Assembly (NCBI RefSeq): GCF_002335745.1
Contig: NZ_NIST01000001.1
Coordinates: forward strand, 5,102,090-5,166,089
Direction of reading: 5' to 3'
DNA length: 64,000 bases
Origin: Evansella halocellulosilytica
GTDB taxonomy: Bacteria > Bacillota > Bacilli > Bacillales > Salisediminibacteriaceae
Under the pieces are notes generated by a model. That model saw only the letters and a list, made by a program, of their open reading frames with translations. It ran no database searches and was not told where the DNA came from. Position 1 is the first letter of the stretch. Each line of letters opens with the position of its first letter. Position numbers and translations under genes: made by a program. Of this stretch, positions 9,149 to 18,574 are shown piece after piece.

Positions 9149-9451
9149 TTATTGTGACTGATTTTGTGTTTGCATCGCTTGTTGCAATTGTTGTGTCGCC
9201 TGCTGAAGCTCTTGTTGTGCTTGCTGTAATTGCTGCTGTTGAGCAGGCTGTGCATTAGCTTGAGCTTGTTGAAGCTGTTGTTGTGCTTGCTGAAGCTCTT
9301 GTTGTGCTTGCTGCATTGCTTGTGGGTCTGCTTGCTGTTGAGACTGTTGAATTTGTTGAACAGCTTGCTGTGCTTGCTGGGATGCCTGCTGTGCAGCTTG
9401 CTGCGCTTGTTGTGCTGCTTGTTGTGCTTGTTGCTGTTGATCTTGTGGCAT
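9149..9451 (-). CDS. Gln/Ala-rich low-complexity small protein
   Basis: A 100-residue protein made almost only of Gln and Ala in a heptad-like QQAQQA pattern, with a single DPQAM break near residue 42. There is no signal peptide and no known domain. A GGAGGGC site lies ten bases before the ATG. It would form a helix or coiled coil. A second Gln-rich protein (12313-12642) lies on the other side of the catalase gene. A spore-coat or spore-associated role is conceivable but not shown. The antisense strand is also open because the repeat is period-three. Confidence 0.7.
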   Translation of the reverse strand: MPQDQQQQAQQAAQQAQQAAQQASQQAQQAVQQIQQSQQQADPQAMQQAQQELQQAQQQLQQAQANAQPAQQQQLQQAQQELQQATQQLQQAMQTQNQSQ

Positions 9452-9581
9452 ATTGATGCCCTCCTTGTATTGAATATTTTACTACATCATATAGCGTTCC
9501 TATTTCGCTAAAAGACATTCGTATTTTTTTCAAAGATCGTACGTAACCTTTGTCAATCATTACAATAACTTTGAATTGTAA

Positions 9582-9605
9582 GTATAAAACAGTAAAACAG
9601 GGATA
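9582..9605 (+). promoter_or_regulatory. candidate SigB-type promoter of the catalase gene
   Basis: GTATAA, 12 bases, then GGGATA resembles the general-stress SigB consensus GTTTAA-N12-14-GGGTAT (5 of 6 and 4 of 6). It lies about 75 bases before the catalase start. B. subtilis katE is SigB-dependent, which makes this reading reasonable. The match is partial. Confidence 0.35.
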
Positions 9606-9678
9606 AAACTACGCTCGAAGTAAATTTTTCCATCGTTACGATTGTCAATGTAAACGTAAAATCAATTGGAGGGATAAT

Positions 9679-11811
9679 ATGGACAACCAGTCACAACAAA
9701 ATAGCGGTACACCGAAGGATCCAAAAGACAGCCAGCTAGAAAACTTTCGTGTAGACCACAAAAATACGAAACTAACGACGGATCAAGGCGTTAAAGTGTC
9801 GAATACAGATGATTCTTTAAAAGCTGGCGAGCGTGGACCGACATTGATGGAAGACTTTCATTTCCGTGAAAAAATGACGCACTTTGATCATGAACGCATT
9901 CCAGAGCGAGTCGTCCATGCCCGAGGATTCGGTGCACACGGTTACTTTCAAGTATATGAACCGATGACAGAATTAACAAAAGCAAAGTTTCTTCAAGATC
10001 CATCAGTTAAAACGCCCGTCTTCGTTCGTTTTTCAACCGTCGTTGGATCAAGGGGCTCTGCAGATACGGTAAGGGATGTCCGTGGGTTTGCGACGAAGTT
10101 TTACACAGAGGATGGCAACTACGATTTAGTTGCGAACAACATTCCGATCTTTTTTATTCAAGATGCGATCAAATTCCCTGATGTCGTCCATGCGATCAAG
10201 CCTGAACCACATAATGAAATTCCCCAAGCCTCGGCAGCACATGATACGTTGTGGGATTTTGTTGTCAGTAATACAGAAACAGCCCACATGATGATGTGGC
10301 TTTTATCAGACCGGGCAATTCCTCGCAGCTTTCGAATGATGGAAGGCTTTGGCGTGAACACGTTCCGGCTTGTAAATGACCAAGGTCAAGCGAGGTTCGT
10401 GAAATTCCACTGGAAGCCAAAGTTAGGGGTTCATTCGTTAACGTGGGACGAGGCGCAAAAGCTTGCCGGTAAGGATCCAGATTTCCATCGGAAAGACTTA
10501 TGGGAAGCAATCAATATGGGGGATTATCCAGAATATGAACTTGGCATTCAAATCGTTGAAGAAAAGGATGAATTTGCTTTCGATTTTGACATTCTCGACC
10601 CGACAAAGTTTTGGCCAGAGGAGGTCGTCCCCGTTAAACTTATCGGAAAGATGACGTTAAATCGAAACCAGGACAATTTCTTTGCTGAAACAGAGCAAGT
10701 AGCTTTTCATACTGGAAATGTCGTTCCGGGAATTGATTTTAGTAATGACCCTCTCCTACAAGGACGATTATTTTCTTATTTAGATACACAGCTTCTTCGT
10801 CTAGGTGGACCAAATTTTCATGAAATCCCGATTAATCGTCCAGTCGCGCCCGTTAATAATAACCAACGCGATGGCTTCCACCGGATGAGTATTGATAAAG
10901 GTGCTGTCAGCTACTCAAAAAACTCATTAAGGTCGAACGACCCAAAACCTGATGAAATGAATGGATATCAGCATTATATGGAAAAAGTTGAAGCTCAAAA
11001 AGTAAGAATGAGAAGCCAAAGCTTCCAGGACCATTTTAGCCAAGCAACTCTTTTTTGGAATAGCATGACACCAGCCGAAAAACAGCACATTATTAAAGCG
11101 TTCCATTTCGAAGTTGGAAATGTAAAAGACAAACAAATTAAACAACGTGTCGTTGAAATGTTTAATAATGTAGATGGAGAATTAGCAAAAGAAATTGCAA
11201 AAGGACTTGGGATGAACCCACCAGCAAATCCTGGTGGCACCGGCGTTACTAAATCTTCTCCTGCAGTTAGCCAAGAAAATACGATTAAAATGGCACAAAC
11301 GAGAAAGGTAGCAGTTCTAGCTGAAAACGGATTTACGAATAAAGAAGCCGTTGAAGTCATCAATGCATTAGAAGGGGCAAACATCCATGTAGACATTGTC
11401 AGTAAAAACTTAGGCATGTTGACAGGCGATGATGGAGAGCAATTAGAGGCAAATAAAAACTATGCAACAAGTTCAGAAGTCATGTATGATGCTGTCTATG
11501 TAGTTGGAGGACAACAATCGGTCACAACATTATTAACACATAAAGATGCAAAAAACTTTATTAGTGATGCCTTTTTGCATGCAAAACCAATCGGAGCCAC
11601 AAATGAAGGAATTGATTTATTATCTGAAGCCGATGTGCAAGGGGTCGCGATTGCAGATATGGAAAGCGGATCTGCTGTCTTCACAGACATGGGGGTCGTT
11701 ACAGTACGCAATGCTAGTGACTTTAGTGCGTTTGCACAAGAATTCATTCAAGCGATTAGCCAGCATCGTCACTGGATGAGAGAAAATATCGACGGTAAAA
11801 TGTCTGGCTAA
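9679..11811 (+). CDS. katE: large-subunit catalase (HPII/KatE type)
   Basis: A 710-residue clade 2 catalase that splits hydrogen peroxide. The active-site His80 ([14 protein letters not shown]), Asn153 (VANNIPIFF) and the proximal haem Tyr near residue 367 (RLFSYLDTQ) are all present. Residues from about 545 form the C-terminal flavodoxin/GATase1-like domain ([16 protein letters not shown]) that distinguishes large-subunit from small-subunit catalases. A TGGAGGG site precedes the ATG. It is monocistronic, with a tandem repeat array directly downstream. Confidence 0.97.
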   Translation: MDNQSQQNSGTPKDPKDSQLENFRVDHKNTKLTTDQGVKVSNTDDSLKAGERGPTLMEDFHFREKMTHFDHERIPERVVHARGFGAHGYFQVYEPMTELTKAKFLQDPSVKTPVFVRFSTVVGSRGSADTVRDVRGFATKFYTEDGNYDLVANNIPIFFIQDAIKFPDVVHAIKPEPHNEIPQASAAHDTLWDFVVSNTETAHMMMWLLSDRAIPRSFRMMEGFGVNTFRLVNDQGQARFVKFHWKPKLGVHSLTWDEAQKLAGKDPDFHRKDLWEAINMGDYPEYELGIQIVEEKDEFAFDFDILDPTKFWPEEVVPVKLIGKMTLNRNQDNFFAETEQVAFHTGNVVPGIDFSNDPLLQGRLFSYLDTQLLRLGGPNFHEIPINRPVAPVNNNQRDGFHRMSIDKGAVSYSKNSLRSNDPKPDEMNGYQHYMEKVEAQKVRMRSQSFQDHFSQATLFWNSMTPAEKQHIIKAFHFEVGNVKDKQIKQRVVEMFNNVDGELAKEIAKGLGMNPPANPGGTGVTKSSPAVSQENTIKMAQTRKVAVLAENGFTNKEAVEVINALEGANIHVDIVSKNLGMLTGDDGEQLEANKNYATSSEVMYDAVYVVGGQQSVTTLLTHKDAKNFISDAFLHAKPIGATNEGIDLLSEADVQGVAIADMESGSAVFTDMGVVTVRNASDFSAFAQEFIQAISQHRHWMRENIDGKMSG

Positions 11812-11863
11812 ACAAAGGTAACCGTCTTGTCTCTTCCTACACTAGAAAAGCTTTGTAGAGTAT

Positions 11864-12060
11864 CCGTCAAGATACAAGACATCTTCTCTTGGCGGATCTA
11901 TTTCACTTTTTTCTACCGTCAAGGTCGACGATATCTTCTCTTGGCGGTTCTATTTCACTTTTTTCTACCGTCAAGGTCGACGATATCTTCTCTTGGCGGT
12001 TCTATTTCACTTTTTTCTACCGCCAAGGTCCGCGATATCTTCTCTTGGTGGTAAATTTAC
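11864..12060. repeat. 52-bp tandem repeat array
   Basis: Units begin with GGCGG at 11891, 11943, 11995 and 12047, an exact 52-base period, with a partial unit from 11864. The core is TCTATTTCACTTTTTTCTAC followed by CGTCAAGGTCGACGATATC and TTCTCTT. The two central units are almost identical; the edge units have diverged. It lies just downstream of katE, between convergent genes. Short open frames across it are by-products of the repeat. Confidence 0.95.
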
Positions 12061-12092
12061 AGCTTTTTCTACCTCAAAGGTACCCCCTATTG

Positions 12093-12209
12093 CGCATTAG
12101 CGTATCCGTCGTGACAACACGCTAGATAAGGAGCTTCGGCTAAAACTCCCGCGTCCTGCGAGAACGCCGAAGTCACCACGTCCGTGTGGAAGCTCGTGAT
12201 GTAACGCTC
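12093..12209 (-). repeat. dispersed repeat, copy 1 (central part)
   Basis: Read on the minus strand, this stretch aligns at roughly 80% with 49569-49687 on the plus strand. Shared blocks include CATCACGAGCT, GGTGACTT, AGGACGCGGG, TTTTAGCCGA and TATCTAGCG. It is GC-richer than its surroundings and contains several short inverted repeats, so it may be a structured mobile or RNA element. No open frame of note crosses it. Confidence 0.75.
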
Positions 12210-12268
12210 TTCGCTGAAGCTAGACAGCAATCGTCAGATTGAAATTTTATACTTTTTAACCTTCAACG

Positions 12269-12301
12269 AAAAAAAGGCTGTCGCTTATGGCAGCCTTTTT
12301 T
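12269..12301. terminator. Bidirectional Rho-independent terminator
   Basis: AAAAAGGCTG and CAGCCTTTTT pair around a ten-base loop, with A and T runs on both sides. It sits between the convergent catalase and the Gln-rich gene and can serve both. Confidence 0.85.
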
Positions 12302-12312
12302 GTTTTGACACA

Positions 12313-12642
12313 CTATTGAAGGTTGTTTTTTTGTGCCTGGTCCACTTGTTGGTGAGCTTGTTCTACACCTTGTTGGGCATGATGGACTTCCTGTTGAGCC
12401 TGCTGAACATCATACATTTCCTTTTTTACTTGATCCTGTGCTTGATGAAGCTGATGTAAAGCTTGCTGTAACTGCTCATTTTCCGAAATTAATTTTTTCT
12501 GTGCTTGATTCACTGCCATTTCAGCTTGCTTAGCTTCTTGTCTAGCTTGTTGTATTTCTTCTGGAACCCCGCTCGTTATTGCTTGCTGAATAGCATCCTG
12601 AGCTCTTTGGATAGCTTGCTGTGCGTTTTGTATTTCTGTCAT
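12313..12642 (-). CDS. Gln-rich coiled-coil small protein
   Basis: A 109-residue protein with heptad-like Gln/Ala/His repeats (QNAQQAIQRAQDAIQQA, QQAQQEVHHAQQGVEQAHQQ). It is more varied than the 100-residue protein at 9149, with charged residues that suit a true coiled coil. No signal sequence or known domain is visible. It has GGAGGC ahead of its start. The two Gln-rich genes flank katE on the opposite strand and may be distant paralogues. Function unknown. Confidence 0.75.
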   Translation of the reverse strand: MTEIQNAQQAIQRAQDAIQQAITSGVPEEIQQARQEAKQAEMAVNQAQKKLISENEQLQQALHQLHQAQDQVKKEMYDVQQAQQEVHHAQQGVEQAHQQVDQAQKNNLQ

Positions 12643-12787
12643 CTCTTATATGCCTCCGTCAATTATTCTTTTGGGTAGTTCATTCCCTACCCTTTATCTT
12701 GCTCAGCACCATGTTTTCTATGCTTTCATTAACGATTAGATGAAATATTCAAGTAACTGGATGTTCAGTGAGAGCTGCGACTCACCC

Positions 12788-13600
12788 TTACTCGTAAACG
12801 GCTTCTGATGTTCGCGGGCGAACCGAATGATACCATTGATAGCAAAAAATAAAGATGATGATTGCGTCGATGATATCGCCGCCGTAGTACATGATTATCG
12901 CTCCACGTTCAGCCTGAACAGTACTAACTCCATCTGGTGGATAAGCGTAAATGTATTTAGCTAATATTCCATGCCCAGCTAACGCAAAAACGAATATAGC
13001 TGATCGATAGAAGAAACTTGTCCGATGTGAGGAAGGATCAATATAAATCATAGCTATTGTGAACAAATAGCCTGCTAAGAAAACGTGGATATGTATGAAT
13101 ATATGGATGACAAAATGTTGATGCATCATTATGTATAAGTTTGTCGTATAAAGAACCCATAACCCTCCTATGTTCAGTAAAGAAGCTGTCACTGGATCAC
13201 TGAAAAGACGTATGAACCGACTTTTTATCAGCATTGAAATACGTCTAGCAGCAGATACATTTAAGGTCCGAAAAATGAGAGTCATAGGAGCAGAAAGGGC
13301 GATAAATAATGGCGAGAGCATACCTAATAGCAAATGGACAATCATATGCACTGTGAAATCTACGTGTGCACGCTCGGCTAAAGGACCTAAAAAAGCTGCC
13401 GCTGCAGAGACAACTCCAAAGAACCAGAAAATACACCGGTAATAAGGCCACCTCCTAAAACGACGGTTCGAAAGAAACACAGCAACATAATAGAGGATTA
13501 ATGCTTTTACAAATGGGAGAGCAAATATGACCTGATGTAACACTTCTATAAAGCCTTGTATAGAGAACATCTCGACTAAATGATGAGCATGTTTATTCAT
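12788..13600 (-). CDS. CtaG-family cytochrome oxidase assembly protein
   Basis: A 270-residue membrane protein with about seven helices and the histidine-rich pattern of the caa3_CtaG family (DFTVHMIVHLLLGMLSPL, HQHFVIHIFIHIHVF, GHGILAKYIYAYPP). Family members assist copper or oxidase assembly. It overlaps the preceding DUF2243 gene by eight bases, a pairing often seen in Bacillaceae. No oxidase structural genes are adjacent here, though the ba3 operon is 12 kb away. Confidence 0.85.
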   Translation of the reverse strand: MNKHAHHLVEMFSIQGFIEVLHQVIFALPFVKALILYYVAVFLSNRRFRRWPYYRCIFWFFGVVSAAAAFLGPLAERAHVDFTVHMIVHLLLGMLSPLFIALSAPMTLIFRTLNVSAARRISMLIKSRFIRLFSDPVTASLLNIGGLWVLYTTNLYIMMHQHFVIHIFIHIHVFLAGYLFTIAMIYIDPSSHRTSFFYRSAIFVFALAGHGILAKYIYAYPPDGVSTVQAERGAIIMYYGGDIIDAIIIFIFCYQWYHSVRPRTSEAVYE

Positions 13601-14126
13601 GCCAAGTAGAGTCTCCCGATTTTCTATGATGGTTCGTAATGAATAAGAGAATCATCCCCGCTATTACTAGTACAAGAGCTATGATATTCCAAACAATATC
13701 ATATACTATAACGTGATCGACATAGCGAATTTGGTGAATTCTCATCAACTTATGCTGGACAATACCATCATATAGCTGGAAAACTCCCGCTCCTAACAAC
13801 ACTCCTGCCCACCATCTTTTTAACGAAAGTCCATTCTTTCTACGAAGGTTAGCAAACATAAACAGTCCACCAATTGTCGCAAACCAACTAAAAGCATGGA
13901 ACAAGCCATCTGAAATCAGTCCTATATCTGTTGTTGACCGATCATAAAAATGATGCCATCGTAATAATTGATGAAAAACAACTTCATCAAAGAAAGCAAC
14001 TAGTCCAAGACCGAATAATATTCCAGACATTATGTTTTGATTTCTCATACTTTCCCGCTTGTTATTAACGCTTTTACGTTCATGCATCTTCATCTTCTTA
14101 TTTATTCCCTTTCTCATATTGGCCAC
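13593..14126 (-). CDS. DUF2243 membrane protein
   Basis: About 160-177 residues with four helices. The histidine-bearing segments FFDEVVFHQLLRWHHFYD and GVFQLYDGIVQHKLMRIH are characteristic of DUF2243. The frame opens with GTG at 14126; an internal ATG near residue 12 or 14 following AAAGGG is the better start. It is translationally coupled to the CtaG-like gene, so the pair probably works together in the membrane. No enzymatic role is known. Confidence 0.8.
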   Translation of the reverse strand: MANMRKGINKKMKMHERKSVNNKRESMRNQNIMSGILFGLGLVAFFDEVVFHQLLRWHHFYDRSTTDIGLISDGLFHAFSWFATIGGLFMFANLRRKNGLSLKRWWAGVLLGAGVFQLYDGIVQHKLMRIHQIRYVDHVIVYDIVWNIIALVLVIAGMILLFITNHHRKSGDSTWHE

Positions 14127-14242
14127 TTAAAACTTGCGGAATAAGCTATTTATATAGATAGCATCTACCTATTTATGGAAAATATGTGCAACTGATTAAA
14201 GAAAAGGAACCTACCTTGTTAAACTGGATGTTCACTCCTTCG

Positions 14243-15379
14243 TTACGGTTTTAAAATTACTTTAATACAATGATCATTTTTTTCATCAAATACGTCATAT
14301 CCATACTTGGCTTCTGACAGAGGCAACTTGTGAGTAATAATATCGGTTGGATCAAACTCTTCGTTTTTTATTTTTTTATATAGTTCCGGCATAAAATGAA
14401 TGACTGGAGCTTGTCCCATTTTTAATGTAATGTTTCTCGAAAAAAAATCCCCGAGCGGAAACATATTATAACGAGTTCCATATACTCCAAGAATGCTGAC
14501 TGTCCCTCCTTTACGGACACATTGGCTCGCCAGCTGTATCGCCCCCATTGAACCACCTTGAAGCTTAAGAGTCGTCTCAACGGTTTCAACTGCTGTCTTT
14601 CTCCCGTCCATGCCAACACAATCGATAACAGCATCTGCGCCACCTTTCGTTATTTCCTTTAAATGAGTACCTAACTCATCATCTTTTCGAAAATCGAACA
14701 CTTCGACATTGTTTGTCCGTTTTGCGTGGTCTAAACGATATTGGATGTAGTCAACAGCGATTACACGTTTCGCCCCTTTCATCCAAGCAAACTTTTGTGC
14801 GAGTAAACCGACTGGACCACATCCAAGGACAATGACAGTATCCCCCGGCTTCACTTCCGCCTGTTCAATCCCCCACCATGCAGTAGGAATAATATCTGAA
14901 AGAAAAAGGAGTTTCTCATCTTCCATCTCACTGTCTTCCGGTACGGCAAAAGGAACAAAGTTTCCATATGGAACTCGAAGCAATTCAGCTTGTCCTCCTT
15001 GATAACCACCAAATGTGTCGGAGTAGCCGAAAAAAGCACCCGATTGACCATTCGGGTTTGCATTGTCACATTGACTTTCGAGTTCGTTTTGACAATAAAA
15101 ACATTGGCCACATGAAATATTAAACGGGACGATGACTCGGTCCCCTTTTTTCACCTTCGTTACTTCGGGACCGACTTCTTCGACAATTCCCATCGGCTCA
15201 TGCCCGATAATATACCCTTTCGGAAAATTCGGTACCATCCCATGAACGAGATGTAAGTCTGAGCCGCAAATTGCCGTGCTTGTAACTCGAACTAACACAT
15301 CATCCTTCTTTTCTAACGTCGCATTTGGGACTTCTTTCACTTCAACATCCTTTATTCCTTGATATGTAACTGCCTTCAT
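14243..15379 (-). CDS. zinc-dependent alcohol dehydrogenase (MDR family)
   Basis: A 378-residue medium-chain dehydrogenase. Catalytic zinc ligands Cys38 and His60-Glu61 (AICGSDLH, GHEPMG) and the structural zinc lobe CGQCFYCQNELESQC are present. The nucleotide-binding loop is VLGCGPVGLLA near residue 180. It is close to glutathione-independent formaldehyde/alcohol dehydrogenase-like proteins such as B. subtilis YycR. The substrate cannot be told from sequence. It is monocistronic and lies just downstream of the tail module. Confidence 0.88.
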   Translation of the reverse strand: MKAVTYQGIKDVEVKEVPNATLEKKDDVLVRVTSTAICGSDLHLVHGMVPNFPKGYIIGHEPMGIVEEVGPEVTKVKKGDRVIVPFNISCGQCFYCQNELESQCDNANPNGQSGAFFGYSDTFGGYQGGQAELLRVPYGNFVPFAVPEDSEMEDEKLLFLSDIIPTAWWGIEQAEVKPGDTVIVLGCGPVGLLAQKFAWMKGAKRVIAVDYIQYRLDHAKRTNNVEVFDFRKDDELGTHLKEITKGGADAVIDCVGMDGRKTAVETVETTLKLQGGSMGAIQLASQCVRKGGTVSILGVYGTRYNMFPLGDFFSRNITLKMGQAPVIHFMPELYKKIKNEEFDPTDIITHKLPLSEAKYGYDVFDEKNDHCIKVILKP

Positions 15380-15504
15380 ATTCAGCTCTCCTTTTTATCC
15401 ACTACAAGGACAATTTCAATACTAAGTTGCTATCTTTTTGTCCTTTTTATACGAAAAAGAAGATGTTACATTCATCGGATTAGTACTTTTAATTAATGTG
15501 ACGA

Positions 15505-15825
15505 TTAATTCAAAAAAAACACACCCATAGCTCCTCCTATTAAACCAGTAATAAGAGCAGCAAAAAAAGCTCGTCCGATCATCCGATAAAACCAAGTCCG
15601 GTTTTCTTCAAGCTGCTTTGACTTTTCTAACGCTTTCTCTGCGATTTCTTTATTTTTCATCATTTCTTCCTGCATTAATTGAAATTTCACTTCCCATTTA
15701 TCTGTCTTATCTTCTAACCGGGACATTGTCGGTTCAATTGTATTTAAACACTTTTGAATCGATTGTACTGCCTTATAAATTTCTTTATGTGTTACAACGA
15801 CCCCCTCTTGCTTGCGATCTTTCAT
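15505..15825 (-). CDS. xhlA: XhlA-type haemolysin/lysis-associated membrane protein
   Basis: A 106-residue protein with a long N-terminal coiled coil (residues 10-75) and one C-terminal helix (RMIGRAFFAALITGLIGGAM). This is the layout of PBSX XhlA, which works with a holin in host lysis. A GGGAGGG site lies before the ATG. It is the last gene of the tail module, separated from the GH18 spike gene by a terminator. No XhlB holin or amidase gene follows, so the lysis set is incomplete or divergent. Confidence 0.75.
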   Translation of the reverse strand: MKDRKQEGVVVTHKEIYKAVQSIQKCLNTIEPTMSRLEDKTDKWEVKFQLMQEEMMKNKEIAEKALEKSKQLEENRTWFYRMIGRAFFAALITGLIGGAMGVFFLN

Positions 15826-15919
15826 TTCAACATCCCTCCCAACTATTTAAATCATGATTGAAATATAAAATCGACGCTATACTTACTAAAAATCCCCTTA
15901 CTTACGAAGAACCTATTGA

Positions 15920-15956
15920 AAAAAGAGAGGTATGGTCAGCATACACCTCTCTTTTT
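15920..15956. terminator. Rho-independent terminator after the tail operon
   Basis: A perfect 12-bp stem AAAAAGAGAGGT / ACCTCTCTTTTT, A- and T-flanked, lies between the spike gene and xhlA. It would end most tail transcripts before xhlA, so xhlA may need its own promoter or readthrough. Confidence 0.85.
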
Positions 15957-16060
15957 ATTCCATTACTTTTACCGGCCCTTTCAAGGAAACTCTTTTAGGC
16001 TACTATAAATGGAAGTTTTACCAATAGAGCATTTGAACCAATCCCTATCAATAATCATGA

Positions 16061-18574
16061 TCACACTTGATCAGGGAGTAACTCCCATAAAGATGGATCT
16101 TCTTGCCCAATCGTCCACATTCCAATCCCGTTTATCCGGTAATCATAGGCAACAACATTAGCTAGTTTATTTATTGTTTCTGCATCTGGAAAATAAACAA
16201 TACTGAAACCATCCTTATCACCTAAGTAAACTGTAGACAACCATACCCCGGTATCTTTCGTTTTCACTCGAATCGAATAATCACCAGGATCCAACAAATC
16301 AAAGTCTTTCGAATGTAAATAGTCCCAGTCCATTTGAATTGTACGAGACATACCATCATCCGGTTCTTCTCGTGTATCAGGTTCTTCACTCGCGTCTAAT
16401 CGAAAGAAATCCCAATGCTCATCCCATAATACATTTGATCTTGGGATTCTTCCGATCATTTCAGTCGTACCATCAGGGAGTGTTATTTCCAATGCTTCTT
16501 GAGGATAAAACCAATACGAATCAGCACCTATAAGTAAATCTGTTGTCATGCTGACTGTTGATTTCATACCAAAAGACGTTGGATTTACGTCATTATGAAT
16601 TTCGACATCGATGACTTTTGACGTTCCTAAAAAGCAAGCGACATGTTGATTTCGTACACGCATCCGAATCGTATAAAAGCTTCCTTGCGTAAGGTTTACT
16701 GAATAAGAATCAATTTGTGTTCCGTTTTGTACTAATTCAAGACGGTTATTCGTCGTATTAATTCTTAACCATAAATCACCAAAAACAACTCCAGCTGCAC
16801 CAGCACTATTAAGCCTCACCCGACCTTGTACTGACAGGTCTGAAAAAGATTCATAATTAATCCTAAATTCCCCTGAACCGTTAATTTGTTTGTAAGGCCG
16901 ACTTTCTGCACCATCATCAATATCATTACCGGAAACTTCCCAAGCTCCTGCTACCGTACGATATATATGGCTTGGTAGCGACCCAGCATTCCAATCGCGA
17001 AAATCATCATACCAGACATGGACATGCTCAGGGTCTCGACGCAACGTCTCTAAAGTGGCTTTAAAATGATTCTCATGCGGCCATGCCTCATCACGGTTTA
17101 CATCGAGAAACTTTCTCGGGCGAACAGTATATTCCACTTCCCCACCGTAATATTCATCCCGAAACTCCTGACATACCCGAAAACCATAAAATTGTGTTCC
17201 ATATTGACTGCCTTCTCCAAACAATTCAAAAGTATGAGTTCCATCTGATAATTGAAACGACCCTAACTTTAACCAGTGTGTCCGTCTATGGTAGGGGTAC
17301 CACTGTTCTTTGTCCCCGACTATGAATTGCTCACCATCGACAGCAAGTTCTAACCGTTGTTGATCCCACCACGGAAAGTTAACTCTTACAGCAATATCAT
17401 ACCTTCCTTCTGGAACAGTAAATTCATACCTAGCATAACTTTCATTTTCAAATTCTCCTGGCTGCCTCGGAGAAATCATATTTGATTGTTCATATTCATC
17501 AATTGCCCCTGTTAATTCTACATAATCAGTTCCAGTTCTATTCACTTGTTGTCCGACAAACGCTGTTTTTTGTTGTTTTTGGAAACAAGTAACATAAGGT
17601 TTCCCATCATATGTTCCTTGGACCATCGGAGATTCTCTGTGATCCCGATCATCAGGGTTGAGATAATCATATACATGCAAATACATCAAATGGTGGAAAT
17701 CTTGACTGTCATAATAGGAGGCAAAAGGAATATACTGTTGCGTTTCAGTACCTGTTCGATATTGATCTGTATGTGATAAATCGCCTAGCATCCAACGTAA
17801 GAATGGACTAAAACCACCTGCTGTCCCTCGCCGGTTCCCTAATGCATCGAGATTGCTAGGATAATCGTATATTTGCCAACGATGACCATATGCTGGTACT
17901 CCAGTGTAAAGCTGGTCACCATTAAATTCAGATGTTGCGTAATTTAGAACATTTCTCATCCATTGTACCGGGGTTGTCGAACCAGGAGCTGATCCTGCCC
18001 AAGCAAAGCCATATGTCATGATTTGTGCCGTATCACATAAATGAACCAACCTGCTGTAGTCACACCATTTTTCTGGACCAACCGTTTGATGCGGTCCAGT
18101 CATCGGTGGCAAATCAATATGAACATGTCGGTTGTTTTCCCTCGACTTAATTTGATTGTAGATTCGACTGAATAAAGAATAAATCTCATCTTCTAAATCA
18201 TTAGGTCCATGCTCTAAATCAATGTCGATCCCATCGCACCATGGATATTCATCTAATATACGATGAATCTCTGAAATGAACCGGTTTTGTGCTTCATCAT
18301 TTTCCAAGATAGCTCGAAAAATAGATTCAAAGCCATCATTTTTTACTGTAAGTAAACATGTTATATGCGGCCAAGATTCTGATACTAATTTTGCTCGCGT
18401 CATCGCATCATTGAGATGATCAATAGCTGGTGTAATATACCCTTGGGAATTTACATCAAAAAAGAATAGACCGATCATATTTACTTTTTGACCATATTGA
18501 TGAATTCGGTCTAACATCGAAGCGCTCATCGGCCAAGTTAAGAACTGCCGATTTTTTGTTCGTAAATTAGTCAA
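16061..18574 (-). CDS. phage tail-associated GH18 glycosidase (tail spike)
   Basis: About 837 residues. An N-terminal GH18 TIM barrel carries the full catalytic motif DGIDIDLE at residues 124-131 of the longer frame, with Glu131 as acid. MTYGFAWAG is the usual Met-Tyr strand. Residues about 350-760 hold carbohydrate-binding-like beta domains, and the last 30 residues (YRINGIGMWTIGQEDPSLW) look like the final GH18 strand. The frame opens at 18604, but the TTG at 18574 follows AAAGGGGGAG and overlaps the upstream stop as TTGA, so it is the likelier start. It probably cleaves chitin- or peptidoglycan-like glycan at the target surface. Confidence 0.85.
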   Translation of the reverse strand: MTNLRTKNRQFLTWPMSASMLDRIHQYGQKVNMIGLFFFDVNSQGYITPAIDHLNDAMTRAKLVSESWPHITCLLTVKNDGFESIFRAILENDEAQNRFISEIHRILDEYPWCDGIDIDLEHGPNDLEDEIYSLFSRIYNQIKSRENNRHVHIDLPPMTGPHQTVGPEKWCDYSRLVHLCDTAQIMTYGFAWAGSAPGSTTPVQWMRNVLNYATSEFNGDQLYTGVPAYGHRWQIYDYPSNLDALGNRRGTAGGFSPFLRWMLGDLSHTDQYRTGTETQQYIPFASYYDSQDFHHLMYLHVYDYLNPDDRDHRESPMVQGTYDGKPYVTCFQKQQKTAFVGQQVNRTGTDYVELTGAIDEYEQSNMISPRQPGEFENESYARYEFTVPEGRYDIAVRVNFPWWDQQRLELAVDGEQFIVGDKEQWYPYHRRTHWLKLGSFQLSDGTHTFELFGEGSQYGTQFYGFRVCQEFRDEYYGGEVEYTVRPRKFLDVNRDEAWPHENHFKATLETLRRDPEHVHVWYDDFRDWNAGSLPSHIYRTVAGAWEVSGNDIDDGAESRPYKQINGSGEFRINYESFSDLSVQGRVRLNSAGAAGVVFGDLWLRINTTNNRLELVQNGTQIDSYSVNLTQGSFYTIRMRVRNQHVACFLGTSKVIDVEIHNDVNPTSFGMKSTVSMTTDLLIGADSYWFYPQEALEITLPDGTTEMIGRIPRSNVLWDEHWDFFRLDASEEPDTREEPDDGMSRTIQMDWDYLHSKDFDLLDPGDYSIRVKTKDTGVWLSTVYLGDKDGFSIVYFPDAETINKLANVVAYDYRINGIGMWTIGQEDPSLWELLPDQV

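Noticed and set aside
9230-9560. Leu/Ser-rich frames antisense to or offset from the Gln-rich gene
   Set aside because: Period-three low-complexity DNA keeps several frames open. Only the minus-strand Gln/Ala frame has a ribosome site.
11827-12125. Small plus-strand open frames downstream of katE
   Set aside because: They cross the 52-bp tandem array with no ribosome site and change frame at every unit.
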